Shown here piece after piece: positions 1-7,601 of a stretch of 19,322 nucleotides of DNA. This DNA is from Actinomycetes bacterium. GTDB lineage: Bacteria; Actinomycetota; Acidimicrobiia; Acidimicrobiales; Microtrichaceae. The stretch is from positions 1 through 19,322 of the forward strand of contig JAEVZA010000423.1 in NCBI GenBank assembly GCA_023392475.1. The letters are read 5' to 3'. The translations under genes were made by a program, and so were the position numbers. Within the stretch, counting starts at the first letter, position 1; every line of letters starts with the position of its first letter. A model generated the notes under the pieces. It was not told the DNA's origin, did not search any database, and saw only the letters and a program-made list of their open reading frames with translations.

Positions 1-1104
1 CTCCACGACCACGCCCTGTTCTGCACGCTGGCCGAGCTCCACGGCGGCGGGCGCTCCGCGTTCCCGGCCGAGCTCGCGCACCCGGGGCTCACCGCGGCGC
101 GCGAGGCCGCGGAGCGGCACCGCGGCCGCCTCGACTTCTGGCGCTGGGTGCAGCTCGAGGTGGACCGCCAGCTCGCCGTGGCGTCCACCGCGGGCGCGCC
201 GCTCATGGCCGACCTGCCGGTGGGCTTCGACCCCGACGGCTCGGACGCGTGGGTCGACCGCGACCTCCTGGCCGACGGCTGCCGGATCGGCGCGCCGCCC
301 GACGACTTCAGCCCCACCGGGCAGGACTGGGGGCTGCCGCCGTACGTGCCGTGGCGGCTCCGGGCCGTCGGCTACGCGCCGTGGATCGACACGCTGCGGC
401 GCGTCCTGCGCCACGCCGGCTTCCTGCGCATCGACCACGTGATGGGGCTGTTCCGCCTGTACTGCATCCCCCCCGGGTCCGACGCCCGGCACGGCTCGTA
501 CGTGTACTCGGTGGGCGCCGAGCTCCTCGACCTCGCGTGCATGGAGGCGGTGCGCGCCGGCGCGGTGCTCGTGGGCGAGGACCTCGGCACCGTCGAGCCC
601 GAGGTCCGCTCCGAGCTCGCGGCCCGGGACGTGTACGGCTACCGGGTCGGTTGGTTCGCCGACGACCCGCCGCCCTCGTGGCCGGCCACGACGCTCGGCA
701 TGCTGACCACCCACGACCTGCCCACCGTCGAGGGGCTCTGGACCGGTACCGACGCCGCCGACCGCGACGCCGCGGGACTCGCCCCGGATCCCGGCGGCGA
801 CGAGCTGCTCCGGGGGCGCCTGGCCACCCTGGCCGGCGTCGCCGACCGCGACGCCGGTGACGCCGGTGACGAGGCCGCCGACGGGGCCCGGGAGGTGTCG
901 CTGCGCGCGCACCACGCGCTCGGGCGGGCCGGGAGCGACCTCGTGATCGCCACGTTGGAGGACGCCGTCGGCGTCGAGCACCGACCGAACCTCCCCGGCA
1001 CGGTGGACGAGCACCCGAACTGGCGCCGGGCCCTCCCGGTGCCCGTCGAGCAGCTCGACGCGGCCGGGGCGGCGGAGGTCGCGGCCGCGCTCCGGGCTCG
1101 CTGA
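1..1104 (+). CDS. malQ: 4-alpha-glucanotransferase (amylomaltase), 3' part, cut by window edge
   Basis: The reading frame is open from base 1 to the TGA at 1102–1104, giving 367 residues; the true start lies left of the window. MalQ (glycoside hydrolase family 77) transfers alpha-1,4-glucan segments between maltodextrins in the cytoplasm, in glycogen/maltose metabolism. The family's active-site blocks appear in order: RIDHVMGLFR with the nucleophile Asp at 433–435, VGEDLGTVEPEVR with the acid/base Glu at 577–579, and TTHDLPTVEGLWTG with the transition-state Asp at 715–717. The C-terminal block with NLPGT and HPNWRR is also typical of the end of this family. The N-terminal half is not visible. 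A hairpin follows the stop, so the next gene is probably a separate transcription unit. The family call is firm. Confidence 0.95.
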   Translation, partial: LHDHALFCTLAELHGGGRSAFPAELAHPGLTAAREAAERHRGRLDFWRWVQLEVDRQLAVASTAGAPLMADLPVGFDPDGSDAWVDRDLLADGCRIGAPPDDFSPTGQDWGLPPYVPWRLRAVGYAPWIDTLRRVLRHAGFLRIDHVMGLFRLYCIPPGSDARHGSYVYSVGAELLDLACMEAVRAGAVLVGEDLGTVEPEVRSELAARDVYGYRVGWFADDPPPSWPATTLGMLTTHDLPTVEGLWTGTDAADRDAAGLAPDPGGDELLRGRLATLAGVADRDAGDAGDEAADGAREVSLRAHHALGRAGSDLVIATLEDAVGVEHRPNLPGTVDEHPNWRRALPVPVEQLDAAGAAEVAAALRAR

Positions 1105-1112
1105 CCGGAAGG

Positions 1113-1131
1113 ACCTGACGACCCGTCAGGT
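1113..1131 (+). terminator. Hairpin after malQ, probable terminator
   Basis: ACCTGACG and CGTCAGGT form a perfect 8-bp stem with an ACC loop, starting nine bases after the malQ stop and followed by TTCTGCGTT, a weak T-rich tail. It is a plausible intrinsic terminator for malQ. Part of it overlaps the candidate promoter of the next gene. Confidence 0.55.
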
Positions 1132-1144
1132 TCTGCGTTACCCT
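1116..1144 (+). promoter_or_regulatory. Candidate promoter of the MBG-repeat gene
   Basis: TACCCT at 1139–1144 fits the actinobacterial TANNNT -10 pattern. TGACGA at 1116–1121 lies 17 bases upstream and resembles a -35 box. Transcription would start near 1151, leaving a leader of about 60 bases that carries the Shine-Dalgarno sequence. The -35 lies in the malQ hairpin, so the assignment is tentative. Confidence 0.25.
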
Positions 1145-1210
1145 CTCCCCCGGCGAACAGTCGGCGGTCCACGGGGCAACGTGACCGGCCGGGGCGACAA
1201 GGGGGACCAC

Positions 1211-4200
1211 ATGTCAGAGCCACGTCGGCACGCGCGCGCGTCGCGCATCCCGTCCGTCCGGCGAGGGTGGGGTCGGCGCCAGCTGACCGCCTCCGTCCTC
1301 CTCCTCGGGGCGTTCGGCCTCGCCGCGGCCTGCACGGCCCCGACCACCGGCGGCACGCCGACGACGACGCCCACGTCCCACGTGACGGTCACGGCGTCCA
1401 CGGACACGATGAGCTACGGCGACGCCGTGCCCGCGATCACCGCGAGCTACGTCGGCCTGCCGGCCAACCAGTCCGCGCCGACCACGCCACCGACGTGCAC
1501 CACCACGGCCACGTCGACGAGCCCGCCCGGCACCTACCCGACGACGTGCAGCGGCGCGGCGGACCCGAACGCGACGTTCACCTACGTGGCCGGCACGCTC
1601 ACCGTCGAGCGGTCCGCCGTGGTCGTCCGGGCGTCCAACGCCTCGATGACCGTGGGCGGCTCGGTCCCGACGATCACCGCCTCGTACTCGGGCCTGGCCA
1701 ACGGCGCCACCACGCCGGCCACGCTCCCGACCTGCATCACGACCGCGACCTCGTCCAGCCCGGCGGGGACGTACCCGACGACCTGCGACGGCGCCGCGGA
1801 TCCCAACTACACGTTCTCCTACGTCGACGGCACGATGACCGTCGGCGCCGCGCTCGTGACCGTGACGGCCTCCTCCGCCACGTCGACCTACGGCGATGCG
1901 CCGCCGGCCGTGACCGCCACGTACTCGGGCCTCCAGCAGGGCGACCTCGCCCCCGCCTCGCCGCCCACGTGCACGGCGGCCGCGACCTCGTCGAGCCCCG
2001 CCGGGAGCTACGCCACGTCGTGCAGCGGAGCGGCCGACCCCGACTACACGTTCGTCTACGTCGGCGGGACCCTCACGGTCGGCCGGGCGCCCGTCACCGT
2101 GACCGCGTCCTCGAGCTCGACCGCGGTCGGTGCCACGGTGCCGCCCGTGACGCCGAGCTACTCCGGCCTGCGCAACGGCGCCACCGCGCCGGCGACACCG
2201 CCCACCTGCTCCACCGCCGCGACGGCCGCGAGCAACCCGGGCACCTACCCGACCACCTGCTCGGGCGCCGCGGACCCGAACCACACGTTCACCTACGTGC
2301 CCGGCACGGCCACGATCGTCAACGGCCCCGTGCCGATCGTCGTGACCGCGTCCTCGTCGACCATCACGTACGGCGACACCGTGCCCGCCGTGACCGCCTC
2401 GTACTCGGGCTTCCCGCCCGGCACGACGACGCCGGCCACCACGCCGACCTGCACCACCACGGCCACCGCCGCCAGCGGCGCCGGTACCTACCCGACCACG
2501 TGCTCGGGCGCCGGGGACCCGAGCTACTCGTTCGTGTACGTGGCCGGATCGATCACGATCCTGCCCGCGCCGGTCACGGTCACCGCCTCCTCCGGTACGA
2601 CCACGTACGGCCAGGCGGCACCGGCGATCACGGCCTCCTACGGCGGCCTGCAGCACGGTGACAGCTCACCGGCGACGCCGGCCACGTGCACCACGGTCGC
2701 GACCTCGACGAGCAACGCCGGCACCTACCCGGCCACCTGCTCGGGCGCCGCGGACCCGGACTACACGTTCAGCTACACCGCGGGCTCCGTCGTCGTCGGC
2801 AAGGCCGACGCCACCGTCACGGCCTCCTCCGCGACCACGACCTACGGCGACCCCGTGCCGGCGATCACCCCGTCCTACGCCGGGCTGCTCAACGGCGCGA
2901 CCGCGCCGGCCAACACGCCGTCGTGCACCACCACGGCCACGCCCGCGAGCCCGGTCGGCACCTACTCGACCTCGTGCTCGGGTGCCGACGACCTCAACTA
3001 CACGTTCTCCTACGTGCCCGGTTCGATCACCGTCGGCACGGCGGCGGTCACCGTGACCGCGTCGTCGCCGTCCAAGGCCTACGGCGCGGCGGTGCCCACG
3101 GTCACCGCCTCGTACGCCGGCCTCCGGAACGGGGCGATCGCGCCGTCCACGCCGGCGACGTGCTCCACCACCGCCACCACGGCCGACGTGGTCGGCTCCG
3201 CCGCCACGACGACCTGCTCCGGCGCCGCCGACGGGAACTACACGTTCTCGTACGTCGACGGCACCGTGACGGTCACCCGTGCGCCGGTCACGGTGACGGC
3301 GTCGTCCGCGTCGATGAACGCCGGCGACGCCGTGCCGGCCATCACGGCGAGCTACACCGGCTTCCAGCTCGGCCAGTCGTCGCCCGCCACGCCGGCGAGC
3401 TGCTCGACCACGGCCACGTCCTCCAGCGGCGCCGGCGCCTACCCGACCACCTGCTCCGGCGCCTCGGACCCGAACCACTCGTTCACCTACGTGAACGGCT
3501 CGGTGACGGTCGTCGCCGTCGTGCAGGGCGTCGCCGAGTACCACGGCGGGGCGAAGACGACCACGACCTCGTCGTCGTTCACGCTCCCGACGGGCACGAT
3601 CAACGTCGCGTCGGGCTCGGGTGCCGGGTTCCCCGGCTACGTCAACCTCACGGTCATGTCGTCCAACGGGATGCAGTCGGTGTTCTGCACGACCGTCGGC
3701 TCGACGTCGTTCAGCACCTGCACCGGCGGCACGGGTTCCGTGGCCGCGGGCGCCCTGGTCACCAGCGCCGTGCCGAACACCTTCGACGTGTACACGATCA
3801 TCCCCGGGGGCAAGACGGCGGTGCAGCCGTCGTCGCTCACGATCCTCACGGACGTGCCGGCGGCGAACCGGGCCACGGCCTCGCTCGTGACGGCCACCGC
3901 CAACAACGGGCTGATCCAGTACCTGCCGTCGGCCGGCCCGTCGGGCACGTTCGCCCTGACGTTCGGCTACTGCGCCACGGGGACGGCCACCTACTCCGCC
4001 GGCAACCCCGCCTGCGGCACCGGCACCATCACGTACCAGCCGGGCACCGCGTCGATCATGGGCGCCGACGTGACGGTGAGCGTGGCCACCCAGCACCAGT
4101 ACCAGACGATGTACACGGCGGGCGCGGCCCCGACCGGCGTCGCCGCCGGCCAGACCTTCACCTCCTACCTGGCGCCGGCCGGCTCGGCGGTGCCGAAGAA

Positions 4201-4684
4201 GAGCTCCTCGTCGTTCGGCGACGCCACGATCAACTACTCGCAGCGGTTCACCGCGGTGTACCCGATCCCGGCCGGCTTCACGTTCCAGGGCGTGTCGCTC
4301 ATGGGCGGCGACGCCGTCACCGCCGGCGTGGCCACGGCGACCTACTGCACGACGACGAGCGGCGCGTGCGCCGTGTCGACGGGCGGCAACTTCTCCGCCA
4401 CGACGACGCCGTTCGTGCTCGTGACCCTGCCCACGACGACGAACGTCCCCGGCGGGGCGTTCGTCACGATGCCGACGGCCGCCATCACGATGACCGCCAC
4501 CGGCTCGTCGGGCACCACGGGCAACCTGGCGCTCGTCCAGTACCGGAACGTCTCCAGCGTCAACGCCCCGGTGATCGGGAACGTGTTCCCCGACTTCGTC
4601 GCCTACCCGACGGACCTCCGCAACACCGGTGCCACGCCCGTCAAGGTGGCGCCGACGCCGCTGACCGCCACGACGATCTCGTAG
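1211..4684 (+). CDS. Exported MBG-repeat protein with nine cysteine-paired repeats
   Basis: This is a 1157-residue predicted surface or secreted protein. I chose ATG 1211 because AAGGGGG lies just upstream; the in-frame GTG at 1181 has no comparable site. The N-terminus has several arginines, a hydrophobic stretch (about residues 25–40) and Cys41. This may be a lipoprotein signal, although the box reads AAAC with no L/V/I at -3; the arginine pair at 22–23 leaves Tat export possible. Residues 58–771 are nine repeats of 79–81 residues of the MBG/YGX type, with motifs such as TYGD-VPAIT-SY and CSGAADP-YTF-YV. Each repeat has two cysteines. The last ~386 residues are Thr/Ser/Gly-rich, carry three more cysteine pairs and match no family I recognise. 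No LPXTG motif or C-terminal membrane segment is visible. MBG domains are known from bacterial adhesin-like proteins; an adhesive or structural role is inference. Confidence 0.9.
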   Translation: MSEPRRHARASRIPSVRRGWGRRQLTASVLLLGAFGLAAACTAPTTGGTPTTTPTSHVTVTASTDTMSYGDAVPAITASYVGLPANQSAPTTPPTCTTTATSTSPPGTYPTTCSGAADPNATFTYVAGTLTVERSAVVVRASNASMTVGGSVPTITASYSGLANGATTPATLPTCITTATSSSPAGTYPTTCDGAADPNYTFSYVDGTMTVGAALVTVTASSATSTYGDAPPAVTATYSGLQQGDLAPASPPTCTAAATSSSPAGSYATSCSGAADPDYTFVYVGGTLTVGRAPVTVTASSSSTAVGATVPPVTPSYSGLRNGATAPATPPTCSTAATAASNPGTYPTTCSGAADPNHTFTYVPGTATIVNGPVPIVVTASSSTITYGDTVPAVTASYSGFPPGTTTPATTPTCTTTATAASGAGTYPTTCSGAGDPSYSFVYVAGSITILPAPVTVTASSGTTTYGQAAPAITASYGGLQHGDSSPATPATCTTVATSTSNAGTYPATCSGAADPDYTFSYTAGSVVVGKADATVTASSATTTYGDPVPAITPSYAGLLNGATAPANTPSCTTTATPASPVGTYSTSCSGADDLNYTFSYVPGSITVGTAAVTVTASSPSKAYGAAVPTVTASYAGLRNGAIAPSTPATCSTTATTADVVGSAATTTCSGAADGNYTFSYVDGTVTVTRAPVTVTASSASMNAGDAVPAITASYTGFQLGQSSPATPASCSTTATSSSGAGAYPTTCSGASDPNHSFTYVNGSVTVVAVVQGVAEYHGGAKTTTTSSSFTLPTGTINVASGSGAGFPGYVNLTVMSSNGMQSVFCTTVGSTSFSTCTGGTGSVAAGALVTSAVPNTFDVYTIIPGGKTAVQPSSLTILTDVPAANRATASLVTATANNGLIQYLPSAGPSGTFALTFGYCATGTATYSAGNPACGTGTITYQPGTASIMGADVTVSVATQHQYQTMYTAGAAPTGVAAGQTFTSYLAPAGSAVPKKSSSSFGDATINYSQRFTAVYPIPAGFTFQGVSLMGGDAVTAGVATATYCTTTSGACAVSTGGNFSATTTPFVLVTLPTTTNVPGGAFVTMPTAAITMTATGSSGTTGNLALVQYRNVSSVNAPVIGNVFPDFVAYPTDLRNTGATPVKVAPTPLTATTIS
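1382..3523 (+). repeat. Nine tandem MBG-type coding repeats
   Basis: Units begin at 1382, 1619, 1856, 2093, 2336, 2573, 2810, 3047 and 3287. Seven are 237 bp, the fourth is 243 bp and the eighth is 240 bp. Each begins with a VTVTASS-like strand and ends with a YTFSYVxGxxTV-like strand. Cysteine spacing is C-X16-C in all but the eighth unit, which has X17. The tyrosine of the YGX motif is kept in units 1, 3, 5, 6, 7 and 8 and lost in 2, 4 and 9. Units have diverged at the DNA level, so this is an old array rather than a recent expansion. Confidence 0.9.
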
Positions 4685-4691
4685 CCGACGG

Positions 4692-4715
4692 GTCCCCCGG
4701 GGCTGCCCGGGGGAC
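4692..4715 (+). terminator. Strong intrinsic terminator after the MBG-repeat gene
   Basis: GTCCCCCGGG and CCCGGGGGAC form a perfect 10-bp stem around a GCTG loop, directly followed by TTGTT. It begins seven bases after the stop codon and should separate this gene from the glycosyltransferase gene. Confidence 0.8.
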
Positions 4716-4754
4716 TTGTTCAGGCGGGTGGCGTGACCTGCCGATCACCCTGGG

Positions 4755-6353
4755 GTGAGCAGCACCGCAGCGGGGCACGACGCGCCCGCGCTCGAACAGG
4801 ACCATCCCGCCCGGCGCGACGTCGCGGCGACGGCACCCGGCGACGACGCCACCACCGGGCTCGACCGCGAGGTCGACCGGGCGACCGGCCGCCGGCGGGC
4901 CAGCGGCTGGCTCGGCCGGTTCGTGGGGGTGCTGATCGCGAGCATCTCGATCGGCGCCGCGCTCGTGCTGTGGTTCGTCGTCGCCGCCCGCTCCCCGTCG
5001 GTGGAGCAGGCGCCGCGCTCCGGCGACCTGTTCGGGACGTGGCAGATCTCCTACGACACCCGGGCGCCGGCGCTCGCCATCGTCATGGGCGCCGTCGGCC
5101 TCGGCCTCCTGTTCGCCGCCGGCGCGGCGATCGTCGAGCGGGTCGTCCTGGACCGGTCACGTCGCTCCACCGACGCCACGACCAAGCTGCTCGCCCCCAA
5201 GCTCGTCATGGCGGAGACCCGGGGCGTGTTCGGCGGCCCGATCACGGTGACGGTCCTCATCCCGGCGCACGACGAGGCCGCGTCGATCGGTGCCACGCTC
5301 GACTCGCTGCGCACGCAGGAGCCGGCGCCGAACCGCGTCATCGTCGTGGCCGACAACTGCACCGACGGCACCGAGGAGATCGCCCGGGCCCACGGCGCCG
5401 AGGTGTTCGTCACGGTCGACAACGTGCACAAGAAGGCCGGCGCGCTCAACCAGGCGCTCCGCGGCGTGCTCGACGGCATGGGCGACAACGACGTCGTCAT
5501 GTGCATGGACGCCGACACGGTGCTCGACGACGGCTTCCTCGAGGCCGGCATCCAGCGCTTCACGAGCGACCGCGCCCTCATGGCGATCGGTGGCCTCTTC
5601 TACGGCGAGGAGGGCCACGGCGTCCTCGGCCAGCTCCAGCGCAACGAGTACGTGCGCTACTCCCGCGAGATCAAGCGCCGGCGAGGCCGGGTGTTCGTGC
5701 TCACGGGCACGGCGTCCATGTTCCGCTCCCGGGCGCTGCGGACGGTGGCCGACAGCCGGGGCGACGTCCTGCCGGGCGTGCACGGCGACGTGTACGACAC
5801 GGCGGCGCTCACCGAGGACAACGAGCTGACGCTCGCGATCAAGTCGCTCGGCGGCCTCATGGCGTCGCCCGACGGCTGCCGCGTGGTCACGGAGCTGATG
5901 CCGACGTGGCGGAACCTGTGGACCCAGCGGCTCCGCTGGCAGCGCGGCGCCCTCGAGAACCTGGGCGCCTACGGGCCGGCGCCGACGATGTTGCGCTACT
6001 GGGCCCAGCAGCTCGGCATCGGCTACTCGGTCATCGCGCTGAGCGCGTTCTGGCTGCTGATCCTGGTGACCGCCCTGGCCACCGACCGGTGGGTCTGGTT
6101 CCCGTTCTGGCTGGGCGTCGGCAGCATCTTCGTCGTGGACCGCGTGATCAGCGCGTGGCGGGGCGGGTGGCGGGCGCGGCTGCTCGCCGTGCTGCTGGTG
6201 CCGGAGCTCCTGTACGACATGTTCCTCGACGTCGTGTACGTGAAGGGGATCATCGACATCACCTTCGCCCGGAGCGCCACGTGGGGCCACGTCGCCCACG
6301 ACGCGCCGACGGAAGCGGGCGAACCCGGTGAACCGGCGGAGGTCGCGTCGTGA
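4755..6353 (+). CDS. Membrane glycosyltransferase family 2 (PgaC/hyaluronan-synthase-like)
   Basis: A 532-residue integral membrane sugar transferase that probably builds a cell-surface polysaccharide from a nucleotide sugar. About 55 hydrophilic residues precede two membrane spans (about 56–77 and 104–126). The GT-A domain follows: IPAHDEA with Asp173, VVADNCTDGT with Asp200, the DxD motif (Asp252, Asp254), TED with Asp355, and QRLRW (Gln391, Arg394, Trp395). The QxxRW motif is characteristic of processive enzymes that also move the polymer through the membrane. Several hydrophobic segments follow between about 417 and 500. At 532 residues it is longer than PgaC-type enzymes because of the N-terminal tail. 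GTG 4755 is the first start after the terminator, but its ribosome-binding site is weak. The stop overlaps the start of the next gene. Sugar specificity cannot be read from the sequence. Confidence 0.88.
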   Translation: MSSTAAGHDAPALEQDHPARRDVAATAPGDDATTGLDREVDRATGRRRASGWLGRFVGVLIASISIGAALVLWFVVAARSPSVEQAPRSGDLFGTWQISYDTRAPALAIVMGAVGLGLLFAAGAAIVERVVLDRSRRSTDATTKLLAPKLVMAETRGVFGGPITVTVLIPAHDEAASIGATLDSLRTQEPAPNRVIVVADNCTDGTEEIARAHGAEVFVTVDNVHKKAGALNQALRGVLDGMGDNDVVMCMDADTVLDDGFLEAGIQRFTSDRALMAIGGLFYGEEGHGVLGQLQRNEYVRYSREIKRRRGRVFVLTGTASMFRSRALRTVADSRGDVLPGVHGDVYDTAALTEDNELTLAIKSLGGLMASPDGCRVVTELMPTWRNLWTQRLRWQRGALENLGAYGPAPTMLRYWAQQLGIGYSVIALSAFWLLILVTALATDRWVWFPFWLGVGSIFVVDRVISAWRGGWRARLLAVLLVPELLYDMFLDVVYVKGIIDITFARSATWGHVAHDAPTEAGEPGEPAEVAS

Positions 6354-6589
6354 GCGCCGGGGCCGTCCTCGCCGGCGTCGTGTTCCCCGAGGGCCTGATG
6401 CACTCCGCGTGGTTCGCCGTGCTCAGCACGTTCGTGGCGGTGAACACGGTCCTGTACCTCACGCTCGCGATCATCAAGATCCTGCCGAAGGCCTACCTGA
6501 GCGACTGGATCGACCACCGCAACCGGCGGACCGAGACCCGCAGCATCTACCCGGAGTCGGACGCGACGCCCGTCCCGCCGGGATCCTGA
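6350..6589 (+). CDS. Small single-span membrane protein coupled to the glycosyltransferase
   Basis: A 79-residue protein whose GTG start overlaps the glycosyltransferase TGA (GTGA), implying translational coupling. A hydrophobic N-terminus is followed by one strong membrane segment at about residues 21–45 (WFAVLSTFVAVNTVLYLTLAII). The C-terminal 32 residues are charged and proline-rich, with DWIDHRNRR. I recognise no family. Some polysaccharide synthases work with a small membrane partner, such as PgaD with PgaC, so a subunit or stabiliser is a reasonable inference, but the sequence is not visibly PgaD. High coding potential and the overlap make it a likely real gene. Confidence 0.72.
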   Translation: MSAGAVLAGVVFPEGLMHSAWFAVLSTFVAVNTVLYLTLAIIKILPKAYLSDWIDHRNRRTETRSIYPESDATPVPPGS

Positions 6590-6599
6590 GCCCCGGGGG

Positions 6600-7442
6600 C
6601 TACCTCGTCCCCACGGTGCACCGGGCGAGCCCGGGGACGCGGACCACGCCGTCGCGCTCGAACGCGCCGACCGCGTCGACGGCCCGGTCCCGGATGCGCG
6701 CCCGCGCCGGTCCGTCGACGCATCGGAGCGCGGCGACGGCGAGCGACACGTGCTCGCTGATCATGTCCCAGTACTCCTCGGGCGACCGCGTCACGAGCTC
6801 CACGCCGACGTCCCACTCGTCGACGTCCCGGAACCCCGCCGACTCGTAGAGCGCGCCGACCGTCCCCGGGGCGGCGCAGCGGTACATGCCCGGTCCGTCG
6901 GGGTCGGGTGGGGGCACCTCCACCTCGCTGGAGATCGCCTGCATCGCGATCGACGTCCACGGGTTCGCGGCCGGGGCGACCCAGACCGACGAGCAGAGGC
7001 GGCCACCGGGCCGGAGGACGCGGGCGAGCTCGGCCGTCGCGGCGCCGACGTCGGGGAAGAACATGTAGCCGAAGCGCACGGTGGCGCTGTCGAAGCCGGC
7101 GTCCTCGAACGGCAGGTCGTCGGCGCTGCACACCGCCGTCCCGACGTTCGCCACGCCCTGCTCCGCGGCCCGGCGGGCGGCGACGTCCAGCATCTCGGGC
7201 ACGAGGTCGGTGAGCACGACGCGACCCCGGGGGATGTGCCTCGCCACGCTCAGCCCCGGTTCGCCCGTCCCCGACGCGACGTCCAGGTGCACGTGGTCGT
7301 CGGCGAGGTCGAGCCGCTCGATCATGGCGTCGCCGACCGGGCCGAGCTGGGACCTGATCACCGCGTCCCACTTGTCCCAGCCCTCGGACAGACCGGCCCA
7401 GGTGGCCCGCTGGGACTCCCGGATCTCATCGGCCTTCGACAT
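6600..7442 (-). CDS. Class I SAM-dependent methyltransferase (UbiE-like)
   Basis: A 280-residue cytoplasmic methyltransferase. Motif I is HLDVASGTG (about residues 52–60) and the acidic residue at the end of strand 2 is Asp79 in VVLTDLVPEML. Later blocks CSADDLPFEDAGFD and LARVLRPGGRL are typical of the Methyltransf_11/25 group. ATG 7442 is chosen because GGAGGG lies six bases or so upstream. A longer in-frame version would run through the tRNA gene and is not credible. The C-terminal part (GVELVTRSPEEYWDMISEHVS) may bind substrate, which is unknown. The gene is convergent with the glycosyltransferase pair and lies 3' of tRNA-Leu, with which it may be co-transcribed. Confidence 0.85.
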   Translation of the reverse strand: MSKADEIRESQRATWAGLSEGWDKWDAVIRSQLGPVGDAMIERLDLADDHVHLDVASGTGEPGLSVARHIPRGRVVLTDLVPEMLDVAARRAAEQGVANVGTAVCSADDLPFEDAGFDSATVRFGYMFFPDVGAATAELARVLRPGGRLCSSVWVAPAANPWTSIAMQAISSEVEVPPPDPDGPGMYRCAAPGTVGALYESAGFRDVDEWDVGVELVTRSPEEYWDMISEHVSLAVAALRCVDGPARARIRDRAVDAVGAFERDGVVRVPGLARCTVGTR

Positions 7443-7459
7443 CCGCCCTCCGTCGCGGG

Positions 7460-7545
7460 TGGTGCCCGGGGTGGGATTCGAACCCACACGCCCTCTCGGA
7501 CAGCGGATTTTGAGTCCGCCGCGTCTGCCGTTCCGCCACCCGGGC
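7460..7545 (-). tRNA. tRNA-Leu (anticodon CAA), CCA encoded
   Basis: On the minus strand GCCCGGG pairs with CCCGGGC, followed by discriminator A and an encoded CCA. The anticodon arm is GCGGA–CTCAAAA–TCCGC, giving anticodon CAA, which reads UUG. The T arm is GTGGG–TTCGAAT–CCCAC. There is an extended variable arm, as expected of a type II leucine tRNA. Without CCA the gene spans 7463–7545 (83 nt). Confidence 0.97.
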
Positions 7546-7554
7546 GAGCGCCCG

Positions 7555-7560
7555 ACTCTA
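7555..7560 (-). promoter_or_regulatory. Probable -10 box of tRNA-Leu
   Basis: TAGAGT on the minus strand lies nine bases before the mature 5' end of the tRNA and fits the TANNNT pattern. No clear -35 was found; the expected position falls in the inverted repeat at 7563–7583. Confidence 0.4.
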
Positions 7561-7562
7561 GC

Positions 7563-7583
7563 GCCGGCCGCGATCGGGCCGGC
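7563..7583. repeat. Inverted repeat between two divergent -10 boxes
   Basis: GCCGGCC and GGCCGGC are perfect 7-bp arms around GCGATCG. The repeat sits almost centrally between the tRNA-Leu -10 (minus) and the -10 of the 59-residue ORF (plus), where both -35 regions should be. The 8-bp direct repeat CTCTAGCG flanks it at 7556–7563 and 7587–7594. It could be an operator or chance in GC-rich DNA. Confidence 0.35.
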
Positions 7584-7589
7584 TCCCTC

Positions 7590-7595
7590 TAGCGT
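7590..7595 (+). promoter_or_regulatory. -10 box for a probable leaderless transcript
   Basis: TAGCGT is followed by six bases and then the ATG at 7602. Transcription starting at the usual distance would begin at or next to the start codon, and there is no Shine-Dalgarno sequence. Confidence 0.45.
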
Positions 7596-7601
7596 GGGCG
7601 C

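Noticed and set aside
1214..2656. Long minus-strand open frame of 480 codons opposite the MBG repeats
   Set aside because: Its translation is almost entirely Arg, Gly, Ala and Val in low-complexity runs, as expected of an antisense frame over GC-rich repeats. The plus frame has clear domains, a signal sequence and a ribosome-binding site.
1382..3523. Tandem periodicity resembling a CRISPR or satellite array
   Set aside because: The 237-bp period encodes MBG domains, the units have diverged at the DNA level, and there are no short identical repeats with unique spacers.
4600..4684. Cell-wall sorting signal at the end of the MBG-repeat protein
   Set aside because: There is no LPXTG-like motif, hydrophobic span or basic tail before the stop codon.
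6589..6601. AGCCCCGGGGGCT palindrome between convergent genes as a bidirectional terminator
   Set aside because: With one unpaired centre base the real stem could be only about four pairs, and no T tract follows on either strand.
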